Virus record (IMG/VR): IMGVR_UViG_3300024273_001771 | Coordinates: 1 to 20,607 of that record | Strand: one strand, 5' to 3' | Origin: a virus | DNA length: 20,607 bases | In this document: one piece after another, positions 1 through 7,514 of the stretch | Position numbering within the stretch: position 1 is the first letter of the stretch | Layout of the letters: each line of letters begins with the position of its first letter | The notes under the pieces: model-generated | The model's input: only the letters and a program-made list of their open reading frames with translations | The model's database searches: none | Told to the model about the DNA's origin: nothing | Made by a program: the position numbers and the translations under genes

Positions 1-2
1 AA

Positions 3-746
3 TTTATCATAAATGATGAAACATTGATTGCTCCTGCCATCCTGATTGAACTAAAAGGTCAACAAGAACCATTGTATAGAACCGGGCAAGTACGCTGGTA
101 CAAGAAACCCGAAGCTGGTAAACTTTATGTAGTGGCACTGGACCCTAGTCTAGGCACAGGAGGCGACCCTGCTGCTATACAAGTGTTTGAGGCCAACACC
201 ACTACCCAAGTAGCCGAATGGCGCCACAACAAAACAACAATTCCGGTGCAGATACGCATACTGGCAGACATTTGTAAGCATATAAACGAAGTAGTCAAAG
301 ATCCCAAGAGTGTGTACTACAGTGTAGAAAACAATACCATTGGCGAAGCTGCACTTATCTCCATTGCTGAATACGGCGAAGAAAATATCGAAGGTTACTT
401 CCTGAGTGATAACTCAGTGGCCAAAGGTGCCCGCCGCATTAGAAAAGGATTCAACACCACACACAGCAGTAAACTTTCTGCTTGCAACAAGTTAAAAATT
501 CTAGTTGAATCTAAAAAACTACACATCAACAGTGTACCATTGGTGTCAGAACTCAAAACATTCATTGCACATGGCACTTCCTATGCTGCTAAAGCAGGCG
601 AAACTGACGATTTAGTAATGAGTACGCTGTTGGCAGTTCGTATGATGCAGTTGCTGCAAAACTATCATACCGAAATGGACTCACAGATGCGGGACTTTGG
701 CGACACCTATTTAGAGCCCATGCCGTTTTTTGCCACACTGAGCTAA
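3..746 (+). CDS. 17: Large terminase subunit, C-terminal nuclease part (partial)
   Basis: This is the DNA-packaging motor protein of T4-like phages. The part present is the RNase H-like nuclease domain that cuts the concatemer to start and end headful packaging. The frame is open to the left edge, so the ATPase domain lies outside the window; the TTG at 24 is inside the gene, not its start. Three acidic sites match the T4 gp17 nuclease triad (D401, E458, D542): Asp at 141-143 in VVALDPSLGTGGD, Glu at 327-329 in YYSVENNT, and the Asp pair at 606-611 in GETDDLVMS. The order and spacing fit the family, and the protein ends about 45 residues after the last Asp. The 27-base gap to the next gene holds an AATAAATA late-type motif. 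Assignment to gp17 is firm. Only the N-terminal half is unseen. Confidence 0.93.
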   Translation, partial: FIINDETLIAPAILIELKGQQEPLYRTGQVRWYKKPEAGKLYVVALDPSLGTGGDPAAIQVFEANTTTQVAEWRHNKTTIPVQIRILADICKHINEVVKDPKSVYYSVENNTIGEAALISIAEYGEENIEGYFLSDNSVAKGARRIRKGFNTTHSSKLSACNKLKILVESKKLHINSVPLVSELKTFIAHGTSYAAKAGETDDLVMSTLLAVRMMQLLQNYHTEMDSQMRDFGDTYLEPMPFFATLS

Positions 747-758
747 TGCTAAAACTTT

Positions 759-766
759 AATAAATA
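759..766 (+). promoter_or_regulatory. Late-type promoter motif AATAAATA
   Basis: AATAAATA differs from the T4 late consensus TATAAATA only in its first base. It lies 7 bases before the ATG at 774. T4 late transcription starts about 6 bases after the motif, so the transcript would begin almost at the start codon. No Shine-Dalgarno-like sequence is present. This suggests a leaderless late message, or that the motif is chance and the gene is read through from the terminase gene. Confidence 0.55.
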
Positions 767-773
767 CAACACT

Positions 774-3356
774 ATGGCACAGAATACTCCAGGACAACAA
801 CTTTCCGACCTATTGGTCACCCGCGGCTTTTCACCAGAAATGCTGGACAGTTCGGGCAAACCCGCACCCTCTGCACAGGATGCAGAGATTTTCAGCTTTG
901 ATTTTCTCAGTTCCGCCGGTACCAACTACGGCACAGTGGTTATCATGATCGGCGAGGACAAGCAAATCGAAATCTTCAGCGGTGACAATGTAGGTCGCGG
1001 TATGGACAGCGAAGACAAATCCGAGTGGTACGAGTTCCAGCATCAAATCAAGAACTTTGCTACAAAGAATTTCATGACCTTTGGCAGTCAAAATATCAAC
1101 AGACTCAAGTACAGTATGCAGGGCCAAGCTGCTCTTAAAGAAGGACTGTTTGAAAGCTGGAACGGCACAAAGAATGTCAGCTGGAACGGTGGACCAGATT
1201 CGGTTCGTTTGATGATTCGTCATACACGCCCAATGGGAGTTACAGAGTCGCGCTTCCGTCAAGTGGAAAGTCTATTTGTTGAAACAGCCGACGGCGAGCG
1301 TTATAAATTACCGTTTACCAAATTATCCGGCGGTCGGGCCATGGTAGAGCATGTGCGCCAGGGCGGCAAGCCATACGACATGCGCGGCACACACATTGCC
1401 ACCATAGTGGAAGAACTCAATGTACTGAGTCGTTTCCGCCGTGCTGCACAGGGCAAAGTGTTTGAAGGCGATACTGCCAACTTGGTAACCGAGACAAACG
1501 AATATTACAGCACCCTTAGCAAAACACTCAAAGGGCTAGCGTCGACTCGTGGGTATTCTGGATACTTCGAATCCTGGAATCCCGCTGACATTACACAGCA
1601 AGATGTTATCATCGAGAACATCAAAACATTATTCGTTCAAGAAACAATTGATTCACGAATCGAACAGGCCCTACCTATTTTGGCCCGCATACAACAACAA
1701 GGAAACGCAATGAAAGAAGCAAATATATTCGAAGCCTGGGCCAATCGCCTGATGGAGGGCACTTGGGCAACACCTGATACCCCAGAAGCACAGCAAGAAC
1801 TAATTGCTTTGTTGTCATCCGAACTGCCAGTTGGCGCAGACGCTACCAATGTTACATCACAGCTAGACAGTTTGTTTGGTGATGATGTACTGTTTGACCA
1901 ATTGCAAGATTTAGCAGCAGCAGACGCAAATGCAGATGCTCGTGAATTGATCATTGCTCGTATGAAAGAACTAGCCGATACTGACACTGATATTGGCAAA
2001 GTGGTCACAGCATTGGATTCGGCAATGCCCGATGACGGTGCCGACCAAGATGACGAGCTGGGCGATTACTCACAAGATGACGGCGATGTTGCAGACCAAG
2101 GTGAATTTGGTGAAGACCCAATAGACGAAACTTCGGTTGATCGTATACGGGAATTGTCCGGGATGGCACACTCGGTGCACGGTGGAATGGATAATGATAT
2201 CCTGCAAGACGGGGTACTTGGCTCGGTTGCCGGCGCTGCATTGGGTGCAGCAGCAGGTGGCCTTCCGGGCGCAAGTCTTGGTGCTACATTGGGCGGAACA
2301 GTACAAGATGCAATGTCAGACGATGAAGAAGTTAACGAAGGCATGGCGGGCATGGACAATGCAGAACCCTACACAATCGGCGGCGCAGTTGATAAACAGT
2401 ATGTGTATACTGTTATGAGAGACGGCAAATCCATGGGAATCTATCATAGTTTGGACGATGCTAAAAGTATTGTTGCCAATAACAAGCGGACCAACCAGCG
2501 TTCTGAATTCAAAGTTATGCGCAAGCCACGAAGCAAGATGTCGGGCCCTGTAGGTAAACTACCAGTGCAAGGCATGGATGAAGATGTTACACAATCAATA
2601 CCAATGAGTGATGCTGCAAAAACATTGCGTCATTATGGTGCAGATCGTTTCAAAACAACCAGCGATACTTTGAATTTTTATAAAAATGGCCAACTATTCA
2701 GTGTTGATCTAATCATGAACCCTGATGCGACCCGCAGTGTAAATTTAAGCCAATTAAATTCAGTTACTCGCAGCTTAAAAGGTCAAGGCATGGAAGAAGG
2801 AGTCATGGGAAACATTGCCAACAAAGTAATGGGAGCAGCACCCGACACTCCGAAATATCAAGTTGGCCAACGAGTCAATTATGAAACAAGTCCGCATCAA
2901 CCCGATTGGGAAGATAGTGGGAGAGGCACTGGGGTAATTACTGCTTATAAGAATGGTCACTATATGATCAATGGCCACCCTGTGAATCACTTTGAAATTA
3001 AAAGTGCCGAGCAAGGTATGGAAGAAGGTGAACATACTCAACACTACATGGACGCAAACGAGCCAAACGCCCGTGATTATGCAGATGAGAAATTGGCCGA
3101 TATCAAGCCAATGAGCTTCAAGCAAGATCCAGTGCAAGCAACAACCGATCGTGCGTTGAAGTACGGTGCCAAGGGTGTGGACAAATTGCGTGATATGTTC
3201 CGCGAAGACGACCAAGTGGTTGCCGAAGATACCGATCAGTACTCAGTGCTGAGTGGACAATACGGGCATTCTGGAAAAATGCAAAAGTTTGACGATGTCG
3301 AAGAGGATATCCTGACTAGACTAAAACAACTGTCCGGAATGCTACGATCGTCGTAA
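774..3356 (+). CDS. Large modular acidic phage protein of unknown function
   Basis: I do not recognise a function for this 860-residue protein. The N-terminal 300 residues look globular. A FESWN motif appears at residues 126-130 and 265-269 and a variant (FEAWAN) at 319-324. Residues 418-460 are very acidic. Residues 480-510 form a Gly/Ala zipper (GSVAGAAL, GAAAGG, GATLGG) that could insert in a membrane or pack helices. After that come three short unlike domains, about 533-590, 605-670 and 692-747, each bounded by a GM(D/E)E linker (at about 523, 600, 672, 749). The middle of the protein has RIRELSGM (457-464) and the C-terminus has RLKQLSGM (849-856). The last domain (about 692-747) looks like a small beta barrel. 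Its place after the terminase and behind a late motif suggests a virion or packaging-related protein, possibly one delivered with DNA. That role is inference. Confidence 0.85.
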   Translation: MAQNTPGQQLSDLLVTRGFSPEMLDSSGKPAPSAQDAEIFSFDFLSSAGTNYGTVVIMIGEDKQIEIFSGDNVGRGMDSEDKSEWYEFQHQIKNFATKNFMTFGSQNINRLKYSMQGQAALKEGLFESWNGTKNVSWNGGPDSVRLMIRHTRPMGVTESRFRQVESLFVETADGERYKLPFTKLSGGRAMVEHVRQGGKPYDMRGTHIATIVEELNVLSRFRRAAQGKVFEGDTANLVTETNEYYSTLSKTLKGLASTRGYSGYFESWNPADITQQDVIIENIKTLFVQETIDSRIEQALPILARIQQQGNAMKEANIFEAWANRLMEGTWATPDTPEAQQELIALLSSELPVGADATNVTSQLDSLFGDDVLFDQLQDLAAADANADARELIIARMKELADTDTDIGKVVTALDSAMPDDGADQDDELGDYSQDDGDVADQGEFGEDPIDETSVDRIRELSGMAHSVHGGMDNDILQDGVLGSVAGAALGAAAGGLPGASLGATLGGTVQDAMSDDEEVNEGMAGMDNAEPYTIGGAVDKQYVYTVMRDGKSMGIYHSLDDAKSIVANNKRTNQRSEFKVMRKPRSKMSGPVGKLPVQGMDEDVTQSIPMSDAAKTLRHYGADRFKTTSDTLNFYKNGQLFSVDLIMNPDATRSVNLSQLNSVTRSLKGQGMEEGVMGNIANKVMGAAPDTPKYQVGQRVNYETSPHQPDWEDSGRGTGVITAYKNGHYMINGHPVNHFEIKSAEQGMEEGEHTQHYMDANEPNARDYADEKLADIKPMSFKQDPVQATTDRALKYGAKGVDKLRDMFREDDQVVAEDTDQYSVLSGQYGHSGKMQKFDDVEEDILTRLKQLSGMLRSS

Positions 3357-3380
3357 TCTAGCCATTAGAACAACTGCGTC

Positions 3381-3387
3381 ATAAATA
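3381..3387 (+). promoter_or_regulatory. Late-type motif ATAAATA inside a small hairpin loop
   Basis: ATAAATA sits at the edge of the 10-base loop formed by GCGTCA (3376-3381) and TGACGC (3392-3397). Transcription from it would start near 3393 and meet the terminator at 3405-3444, giving an RNA of about 50 bases unless the terminator is read through. It may equally be a chance match in A+T-rich DNA. Confidence 0.3.
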
Positions 3388-3404
3388 TCATTGACGCTAA
3401 CAAC

Positions 3405-3444
3405 AAAAGCGTGTATACTACATTATGTAGTGCATACGCTTTTT
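3405..3444 (+). terminator. Rho-independent terminator upstream of gp32
   Basis: AAAAGCG (3405-3411) pairs with CGCTTTT (3438-3444). The inner part continues the stem with one mismatch and two G-T pairs to a three-base TTA loop, giving about 18 stacked positions followed by a T run. It closes the late 774-3356 unit. The stem has A and T runs on both sides, so it may work in both directions. Confidence 0.85.
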
Positions 3445-3491
3445 CCATTAGTATCACAGGCAACTTTAAAAAACATTTTTACAACACTTTG

Positions 3492-3496
3492 AAAGG
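3492..3496 (+). promoter_or_regulatory. Ribosome binding site of gp32
   Basis: AAAGG lies 8 bases before the ATG at 3505. It supports that start. Confidence 0.7.
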
Positions 3497-3504
3497 CAAT
3501 TAAA

Positions 3505-4521
3505 ATGGCAACTTCACTCGCAGAAATCCGCGCAAGACTCGCAGCATCCGAAGGCAACAACAAAGGTGGTTCATCCACTGGTGGCGGCGATAACGCAATT
3601 TATCCACACTGGAACATGGAAGAAGGATCATCAACAACACTCCGCTTCCTCCCCGACAGCAATCCAAAGAACACATTCTTCTGGCAAGAACGAGCAATGA
3701 TTCGTTTGCCATTCAATGGTATCAAGGGAGAAATGGATTCCAAACAAGCAATCGTACAAGTACCGTGTATGGAAATGTGGCAAGAAACATGCCCAGTTCT
3801 AACCGAAGTGCGTGGATGGTTCAAAGACAAGAGTCTTGAAGACATGGGTCGTAAGTACTGGAAAAAACGCAGTTATATTTTCCAAGGCTTTGTTCGCGAA
3901 AACCCAATGAGCGACGAAAAGACTCCTGCAAGTCCGATCCGTAGATTTATCATTGGCCCACAGTTGTTTACTCTTATTAAGAGTGCATTGATGGACCCTG
4001 AGTTGGAAGAAATGCCAACTGACATCCTGCGTGGACTGGACTTCCGCATCACAAAAACATCCAAAGGTGGATATGCTGACTACAACACATCAAAGTGGGC
4101 TCGTAAAGAATCTGCATTGACTGAAGAAGAACAAGCAGCAATCGAGACTCACGGTTTGTGGGATCTAAGCACATTCTTGCCTAAAAAGCCAGATGCTGTT
4201 GCAGTGCAAGTTATCAAAGAAATGTTCGAAGCGTCAGTTGACGGTCAAGCATATGATACCGAGCGTTGGGGTGCTTACTTCCGTCCAGCAGGTGTATCTG
4301 CACCAGCAGGCAGTGCTGATTCATCCCCTGCTCCACAGGCAGTGTTTGCAGCAGCAGCACCAGCACCAGCGCCGAGAGTAGTAGCTGCACCAGCTCCGGC
4401 AGCTTCAGACTTTGATGAAGATGAGCCAGTGGCTCGCACTGCACCTGTGTCTGCTCCGGCAACCAAGTCGCCTAATGCAGTAGACATCCTGGCTCAGATT
4501 CGCAGCCGTCAACAGAAGTAA
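3505..4521 (+). CDS. 32: gp32-type single-stranded DNA-binding protein
   Basis: This protein coats single-stranded DNA at the fork and works with UvsX and UvsY in recombination. The 338 residues include an OB-fold core (about 42-260) with TTLRFLPDSNPKNTFFW at 44-60 and SYIFQGFVRENP at 123-134. T4 gp32 (301 residues) binds zinc through one His and three Cys. Here only C88 and C96 remain (CMEMWQETC) and no matching third Cys is seen, so the zinc site is probably lost or rebuilt. From about 262 the protein is a flexible Ala/Pro-rich tail with a short acidic patch (DFDEDEP) and a basic end. The first helix, LAEIRARLA (5-13), is echoed at the C-terminus by LAQIRSR. A good ribosome binding site fixes the start. 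The gene is flanked by terminators, so it is probably its own transcription unit. Identity is confident. Confidence 0.92.
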   Translation: MATSLAEIRARLAASEGNNKGGSSTGGGDNAIYPHWNMEEGSSTTLRFLPDSNPKNTFFWQERAMIRLPFNGIKGEMDSKQAIVQVPCMEMWQETCPVLTEVRGWFKDKSLEDMGRKYWKKRSYIFQGFVRENPMSDEKTPASPIRRFIIGPQLFTLIKSALMDPELEEMPTDILRGLDFRITKTSKGGYADYNTSKWARKESALTEEEQAAIETHGLWDLSTFLPKKPDAVAVQVIKEMFEASVDGQAYDTERWGAYFRPAGVSAPAGSADSSPAPQAVFAAAAPAPAPRVVAAPAPAASDFDEDEPVARTAPVSAPATKSPNAVDILAQIRSRQQK

Positions 4522-4527
4522 TAAATA
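4521..4527 (+). promoter_or_regulatory. Late-type motif ATAAATA between gp32 and its terminator
   Basis: ATAAATA begins at the last base of the gp32 stop codon. The predicted start near 4533 is about 10 bases before the terminator hairpin at 4543-4567. If real, it would make only a very short RNA, or feed the small gene at 4588 by readthrough. Confidence 0.3.
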
Positions 4528-4542
4528 TATATACAAGAAGCG

Positions 4543-4573
4543 GCGCAGTACAAGACTTGTACTGCGCTTTACT
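4543..4573 (+). terminator. Rho-independent terminator after gp32
   Basis: GCGCAGTACAAG (4543-4554) and CTTGTACTGCGC (4556-4567) are perfect inverted repeats with one base between them. The real loop probably opens a few pairs. A TTTACT tail follows. It ends the gp32 message 22 bases after the stop codon. Confidence 0.85.
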
Positions 4574-4587
4574 ACATATAAAATATT

Positions 4588-4854
4588 ATGAAAAAATTGC
4601 GCAAACATCTCACCGAACATCTTAAAGAGGCAAATTGGACGTATTGGCAACATTTGTCTCATGCATTGGTACAATGCAACAAGCTGGCTAAAATGACATT
4701 CAAGGGACTTGTTCATGGTTTTATTCCATGGGTGTGGCCAAGCTATGCACCAGTTGAAATTTATCGAATGTATAAAGAAATGAGAAAATTAAGGCATATT
4801 CGGCGGCGCTACGATGAAGAAGATGCTAACGAAAATAAACAATCCAACAATTAA
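4588..4854 (+). CDS. Small DUF6356-like protein
   Basis: This 88-residue protein resembles small proteins of the DUF6356 type, which share an N-terminal HLxExxxTYxxH pattern and a downstream HGxxPxxxPxxA pattern. Here these are HLKEANWTYWQH (11-22) and HGFIPWVWPSYAP (43-55). The middle part is mildly hydrophobic and aromatic and could touch a membrane. The C-terminus is strongly basic, then acidic and polar. The role of the family is unknown. The gene follows the gp32 terminator. A TATAAAATA stretch (4577-4585) just before the ATG is a poor match to a late promoter, and no ribosome binding site is visible. The family assignment rests on pattern memory and is moderate. Confidence 0.7.
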   Translation: MKKLRKHLTEHLKEANWTYWQHLSHALVQCNKLAKMTFKGLVHGFIPWVWPSYAPVEIYRMYKEMRKLRHIRRRYDEEDANENKQSNN

Positions 4855-4910
4855 AATACTTTTGCCAAAAATTGATTAAACAATATCTACGGGCTAATCC
4901 TGTTGTACTA

Positions 4911-4951
4911 GTTAATTATCTTACCCTGGTAATTGTACGTTGATAACTAAC
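4911..4951. repeat. Imperfect inverted repeat before the small glycan island
   Basis: GTTAATTATC (4911-4920) and GATAACTAAC (4942-4951) are complementary at 9 of 10 positions. Inside is a smaller palindrome, TTACC-CT-GGTAA (4921-4932). The repeat ends 4 bases before the ATG at 4956. It could be a regulatory hairpin, an operator or an old junction. There is no T run, so a terminator is unlikely. Confidence 0.45.
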
Positions 4952-4955
4952 TATA

Positions 4956-5618
4956 ATGCTACTCACTACACACTCAAATATTCGACTCATTGGCTATCCT
5001 GACGCCGCGTTGACTCAGGAAATGTATTATTATTTTTCAAAAGAGTCAGGTATGACTGTAGAAATAGTAAGCCCCGAATGGGTGTTGAGTAAGGACCACG
5101 AGAGTTTAAAAAACTTTTCGTACATGATATCTTTTACTCTAAACAAACATCTTCGATTAAAAGTAATTAATAGAATTGAAGATTTAAAGTTAGATTGCAT
5201 AATTTACTGTCACAACAGTTCCATTCTAAATTTTGATGTAACCGATGTTGCTTTAGTAAAAAAAATAATTGGCCATGGAACATTTATTGGTCCTTTAAGT
5301 TTTGTTCTAATAAGCTCGACTATAGGAAAACACTGCATAGTTGAAGCAGATGTAAAAATTAGCCATCATGTGTCAATTGGCAACAATGTAATTATACACC
5401 CGATGGTAGGGATTGCTGGAAGATCAACCATTGGAAATAACTGCGAAATTAACATAAAATCAGCAATTTTCCCCAAAATAACAATATGTAATAATGTGTT
5501 AGTAGGGGCCCTAACCGACATTACTAAGGACATAACAGAATCAGGAAAATATGTAGGGTTTTCTACTGGTCGCAGATCTGTCAGGCGTGTTGGTAATTTT
5601 CCGTCTGACACTAATTAA
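4956..5618 (+). CDS. Hexapeptide-repeat sugar O/N-acyltransferase (NeuD/PglD-like)
   Basis: This probably transfers an acetyl or other acyl group to a nucleotide-linked or glycan sugar. The 220 residues follow the NeuD/PglD layout: an N-terminal sugar-nucleotide-binding region (NIRLIGYPD, 8-16) and a left-handed beta-helix of hexapeptide repeats (about 106-195; for example STIGKHCIVEADVKISHHVS at 121-140). The His pair at 137-138 sits where PglD has its catalytic His. It is the first gene of a three-gene unit. The next start lies 2 bases after the stop, and the downstream DegT-like gene suggests the classic pairing in which an aminotransferase makes an amino sugar that this enzyme acylates. 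No ribosome binding site is seen before the ATG. Family firm, substrate unknown. Confidence 0.85.
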   Translation: MLLTTHSNIRLIGYPDAALTQEMYYYFSKESGMTVEIVSPEWVLSKDHESLKNFSYMISFTLNKHLRLKVINRIEDLKLDCIIYCHNSSILNFDVTDVALVKKIIGHGTFIGPLSFVLISSTIGKHCIVEADVKISHHVSIGNNVIIHPMVGIAGRSTIGNNCEINIKSAIFPKITICNNVLVGALTDITKDITESGKYVGFSTGRRSVRRVGNFPSDTN

Positions 5619-5620
5619 AT

Positions 5621-6307
5621 ATGTATCAAACTTGGCCAAATCATTCCATTGTTGAAAACTTCTCAAGACCCGACCTACGTATGTTATGCGAGCAAGGTTA
5701 TACTTGGGAAGATCCTTTTGAGATAGTAGAAATTTTTGAAAATAAAATAGCAAAATTTGCAGGGGCTGAACACGCTATTGCGGTTGATTGCTGTAGTCAC
5801 GGGTTATTCCTATGTCTAAAATACTTAAAAGCATCTGGCAATGTAACAATACCTAAACATACTTACGCTAGTGTTCCGATGCAGATTTTGCATACTGGTT
5901 GTAACGTAACATTTGATAATACGCAGTGGCAAAAACGATACAAGTTACATCCTTACCCAGTATGGGATGCAGCCGCTTTGTGGGAACCAAATATGTTTGT
6001 TGATGATTTTTCGGTAATATCATTTCAAATAAAAAAACCTATTCCAATCGGCCGGGGAGGAATGATTCTAACAAATGACGAAACTGCTAGTGATTGGTTG
6101 CGGCAATCCCGTTATGATGGTAGAAAAATTAAAGGCCAACAGAATAGTGAAAATATAAATTTGTTGGGATGGCATTACTATATGACACCCGAGGATGCAG
6201 CTCGTGGAATTTTGCTATTTGACGCATTACATTCCAGCACTAACATCCCTAGTTGGCAAAATTATGTAGATGTTTCATTAAACGATGTTTTTAAAAATGA
6301 TTGTTGA
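5621..6307 (+). CDS. Short DegT/DnrJ/EryC1/StrS aminotransferase-like protein
   Basis: Family members are PLP enzymes that aminate keto-sugars. This one has only 228 residues against about 370 in the family. The large domain is present: AGAEHAIAVDCCSHG (47-61) is the cofactor-phosphate region, VWDAAAL (114-120) has the PLP-ring Asp116, and SFQIKKPIPIGRGG (134-147) places the PLP lysine at K139 by comparison with SFHPxK in relatives. The small C-terminal domain is missing; similarity stops near AARGILLFDAL (193-203) and the next gene starts inside the last codons. It could be an active minimal form, work with another subunit, or be a decaying enzyme. The stop-start joint before it is TAA-AT-ATG, also seen at the 18036/18033 joint. 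Fold assignment good, activity uncertain. Confidence 0.82.
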   Translation: MYQTWPNHSIVENFSRPDLRMLCEQGYTWEDPFEIVEIFENKIAKFAGAEHAIAVDCCSHGLFLCLKYLKASGNVTIPKHTYASVPMQILHTGCNVTFDNTQWQKRYKLHPYPVWDAAALWEPNMFVDDFSVISFQIKKPIPIGRGGMILTNDETASDWLRQSRYDGRKIKGQQNSENINLLGWHYYMTPEDAARGILLFDALHSSTNIPSWQNYVDVSLNDVFKNDC

Positions 6308-7331
6308 TTACGATTTAGTATCTGATAGACCGAATCCTTCAATTATGTACGCAGTGCCTCAGAGGAAAAGGTCAATAACTGAAATACTATCAAATTCTGA
6401 CAGTATTGTTTTATGGGACCACCTGGGCGATAACTTGACTGGTACACTGACAGCAATTCAACAGATAGCAGCTAGTCGTCAAAATTATATACATGTGCAT
6501 TGCCCTGTGATAAATTGGATCAACCCACAATTGTATGCTAGTTGTTCAAATTTAATATTCCACGATAACTATCTGCAACAAATCTACAATCTAGTGACAC
6601 CTATGTTTGGATTTAATATTCATAGTCCGGTGAATTTTAAAAATTTTTTAGTATCGTTTAACGGATCGGACCATGTGTCTAGAAAATTGGTAGTGTCAGC
6701 TCTGCAACAGCAAGGATGGTTTAATCCTGAATATTCTACTAAAAATTTTGTAATGTCACCAGCTTCGATAGATGGGCATATCGACGATATTGTAAAAGAT
6801 AAAAGTAGATTTTACCGTAAGTTTTTTGCAATAACTGATGACCAATTTAATGATTCTGTATGCAGCATGCAATATCAAAAAATTAGCCACCAGTTAAACT
6901 GTGAGATTCTCACCGATAGAATGGCAGAGAGCTTTGTACACGTAGTGAGCGAAACAATGGCCACGTCGCAGTCTCCAATAATATCAGAGAAAATATTCTA
7001 TAGTATTGTAAATCGGGGGCTTTTTGTTCCTTATGCAGGACTGCTGGCAGTTGAATATTTTTCTTCCGTACTGGGATTTAAACGATACGATACTCTTTTT
7101 GATTACAGGTTTGACAGCATTTCTAATCCTATTGAACGATTAGTTGAATTGCTTTCGATGTTGTCTAAATTTAGCAAACTAACCAAATTAGATTGGCATG
7201 ATTTGTATTTGATGGAAATAGAAAATATCGAGTATAACTATGATCATTTCTTTAGTGAAAATTTTGTAAAGCATTATTATTCAGTATGCGACAACATAAT
7301 TAATAACAAAGACAACCCAAGTATAACATAA
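6297..7331 (+). CDS. Putative glycosyltransferase (phage/marine family, C-terminal donor-like motif)
   Basis: I read this as a putative glycosyltransferase of a family often found in large marine viruses. It is recognised by a C-terminal block of type 'sEK.f..i..g.pF...g...L..l...GF..ydtlfD..yD.i.n..eR'. Here that block is SEKIFYSIVNRGLFVPYAG followed by GFKRYDTLFDYRFDSI and NPIERL. A central FLVSFNGSDHVSRK segment and an acidic, aromatic remainder complete about 344 residues. It resembles the arrangement in GT10-like enzymes, but I cannot prove that relation by eye. I chose the ATG at 6297 (MIVDYD); another ATG at 6285 adds four residues. Both overlap the DegT-like gene, which suggests translational coupling. 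It is the last gene of the small island. Confidence 0.65.
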   Translation: MIVDYDLVSDRPNPSIMYAVPQRKRSITEILSNSDSIVLWDHLGDNLTGTLTAIQQIAASRQNYIHVHCPVINWINPQLYASCSNLIFHDNYLQQIYNLVTPMFGFNIHSPVNFKNFLVSFNGSDHVSRKLVVSALQQQGWFNPEYSTKNFVMSPASIDGHIDDIVKDKSRFYRKFFAITDDQFNDSVCSMQYQKISHQLNCEILTDRMAESFVHVVSETMATSQSPIISEKIFYSIVNRGLFVPYAGLLAVEYFSSVLGFKRYDTLFDYRFDSISNPIERLVELLSMLSKFSKLTKLDWHDLYLMEIENIEYNYDHFFSENFVKHYYSVCDNIINNKDNPSIT

Positions 7332-7350
7332 ATTTTCTTTAAAGTACTAG

Positions 7351-7397
7351 TAGTAAGTGATGATTAAATGTAATTCACACTATATCATCAGTTAGTA
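7351..7397. repeat. Imperfect inverted repeat after the small glycan island
   Basis: TAGTAAGTGATGAT (7351-7364) and ATCATCAGTTAGTA (7384-7397) are complementary at 12 of 14 positions, with a 19-base loop. No T run follows, so a standard terminator is unlikely, though it could slow transcription leaving the island. With the repeat at 4911-4951, it brackets the three-gene island. Confidence 0.45.
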
Positions 7398-7458
7398 TAC
7401 AATGATTTTAACTGTAAATTAGTTGGAGACTTTTGGCAATACTATATAGATTTACACA

Positions 7459-7487
7459 TAGACAAACTCCAAAATACATAGTATAAT
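7459..7487 (+). promoter_or_regulatory. Sigma70-like promoter for uvsX
   Basis: TAGACA (7459-7464) and TATAAT (7482-7487) are separated by 17 bases and match the -35 (5 of 6) and -10 (6 of 6) boxes of the housekeeping sigma factor. It would start transcription near 7494, about 20 bases before uvsX. This fits early or middle expression by host RNA polymerase. The rest of the 183-base gap 7332-7514 has no credible gene. Confidence 0.7.
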
Positions 7488-7514
7488 ATATTAACATTTT
7501 TAAAAAGGCAAATT

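Larger units (their letters stand above)
3357..3504. other. Non-coding region before gp32
   Basis: This stretch of 148 bases holds no credible gene. It contains a short inverted repeat (GCGTCA at 3376-3381, TGACGC at 3392-3397) whose loop carries an ATAAATA motif (3381-3387), then a strong terminator (3405-3444), then an A+T-rich stretch leading to the gp32 ribosome binding site. I could not identify a clear -35/-10 pair for gp32 here. Confidence 0.6.

Noticed and set aside
24-26. TTG as start codon of the terminase gene
   Set aside because: The frame is open upstream to the window edge and the ATPase half must precede it.
831-1262. Long open frame opposite the 860-residue gene
   Set aside because: It lies wholly inside a coding gene, its product has no recognisable pattern, and no promoter or ribosome binding site is seen.
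4214-4487. Open frames opposite the Ala/Pro-rich tail of gp32
   Set aside because: They come from repetitive GCA/CCA codons read on the other strand; their low-complexity products are shadows.
4952-4957. TATAAT just before the acyltransferase gene as a -10 box
   Set aside because: It overlaps the start codon itself, so any transcript would start inside the gene, and no -35 box lies at 16-18 bases.
6285-6287. Upstream ATG as start of the putative glycosyltransferase
   Set aside because: It only adds MFLK, lies deeper in the gene before, and has no ribosome binding site; the choice remains open but 6297 is preferred.
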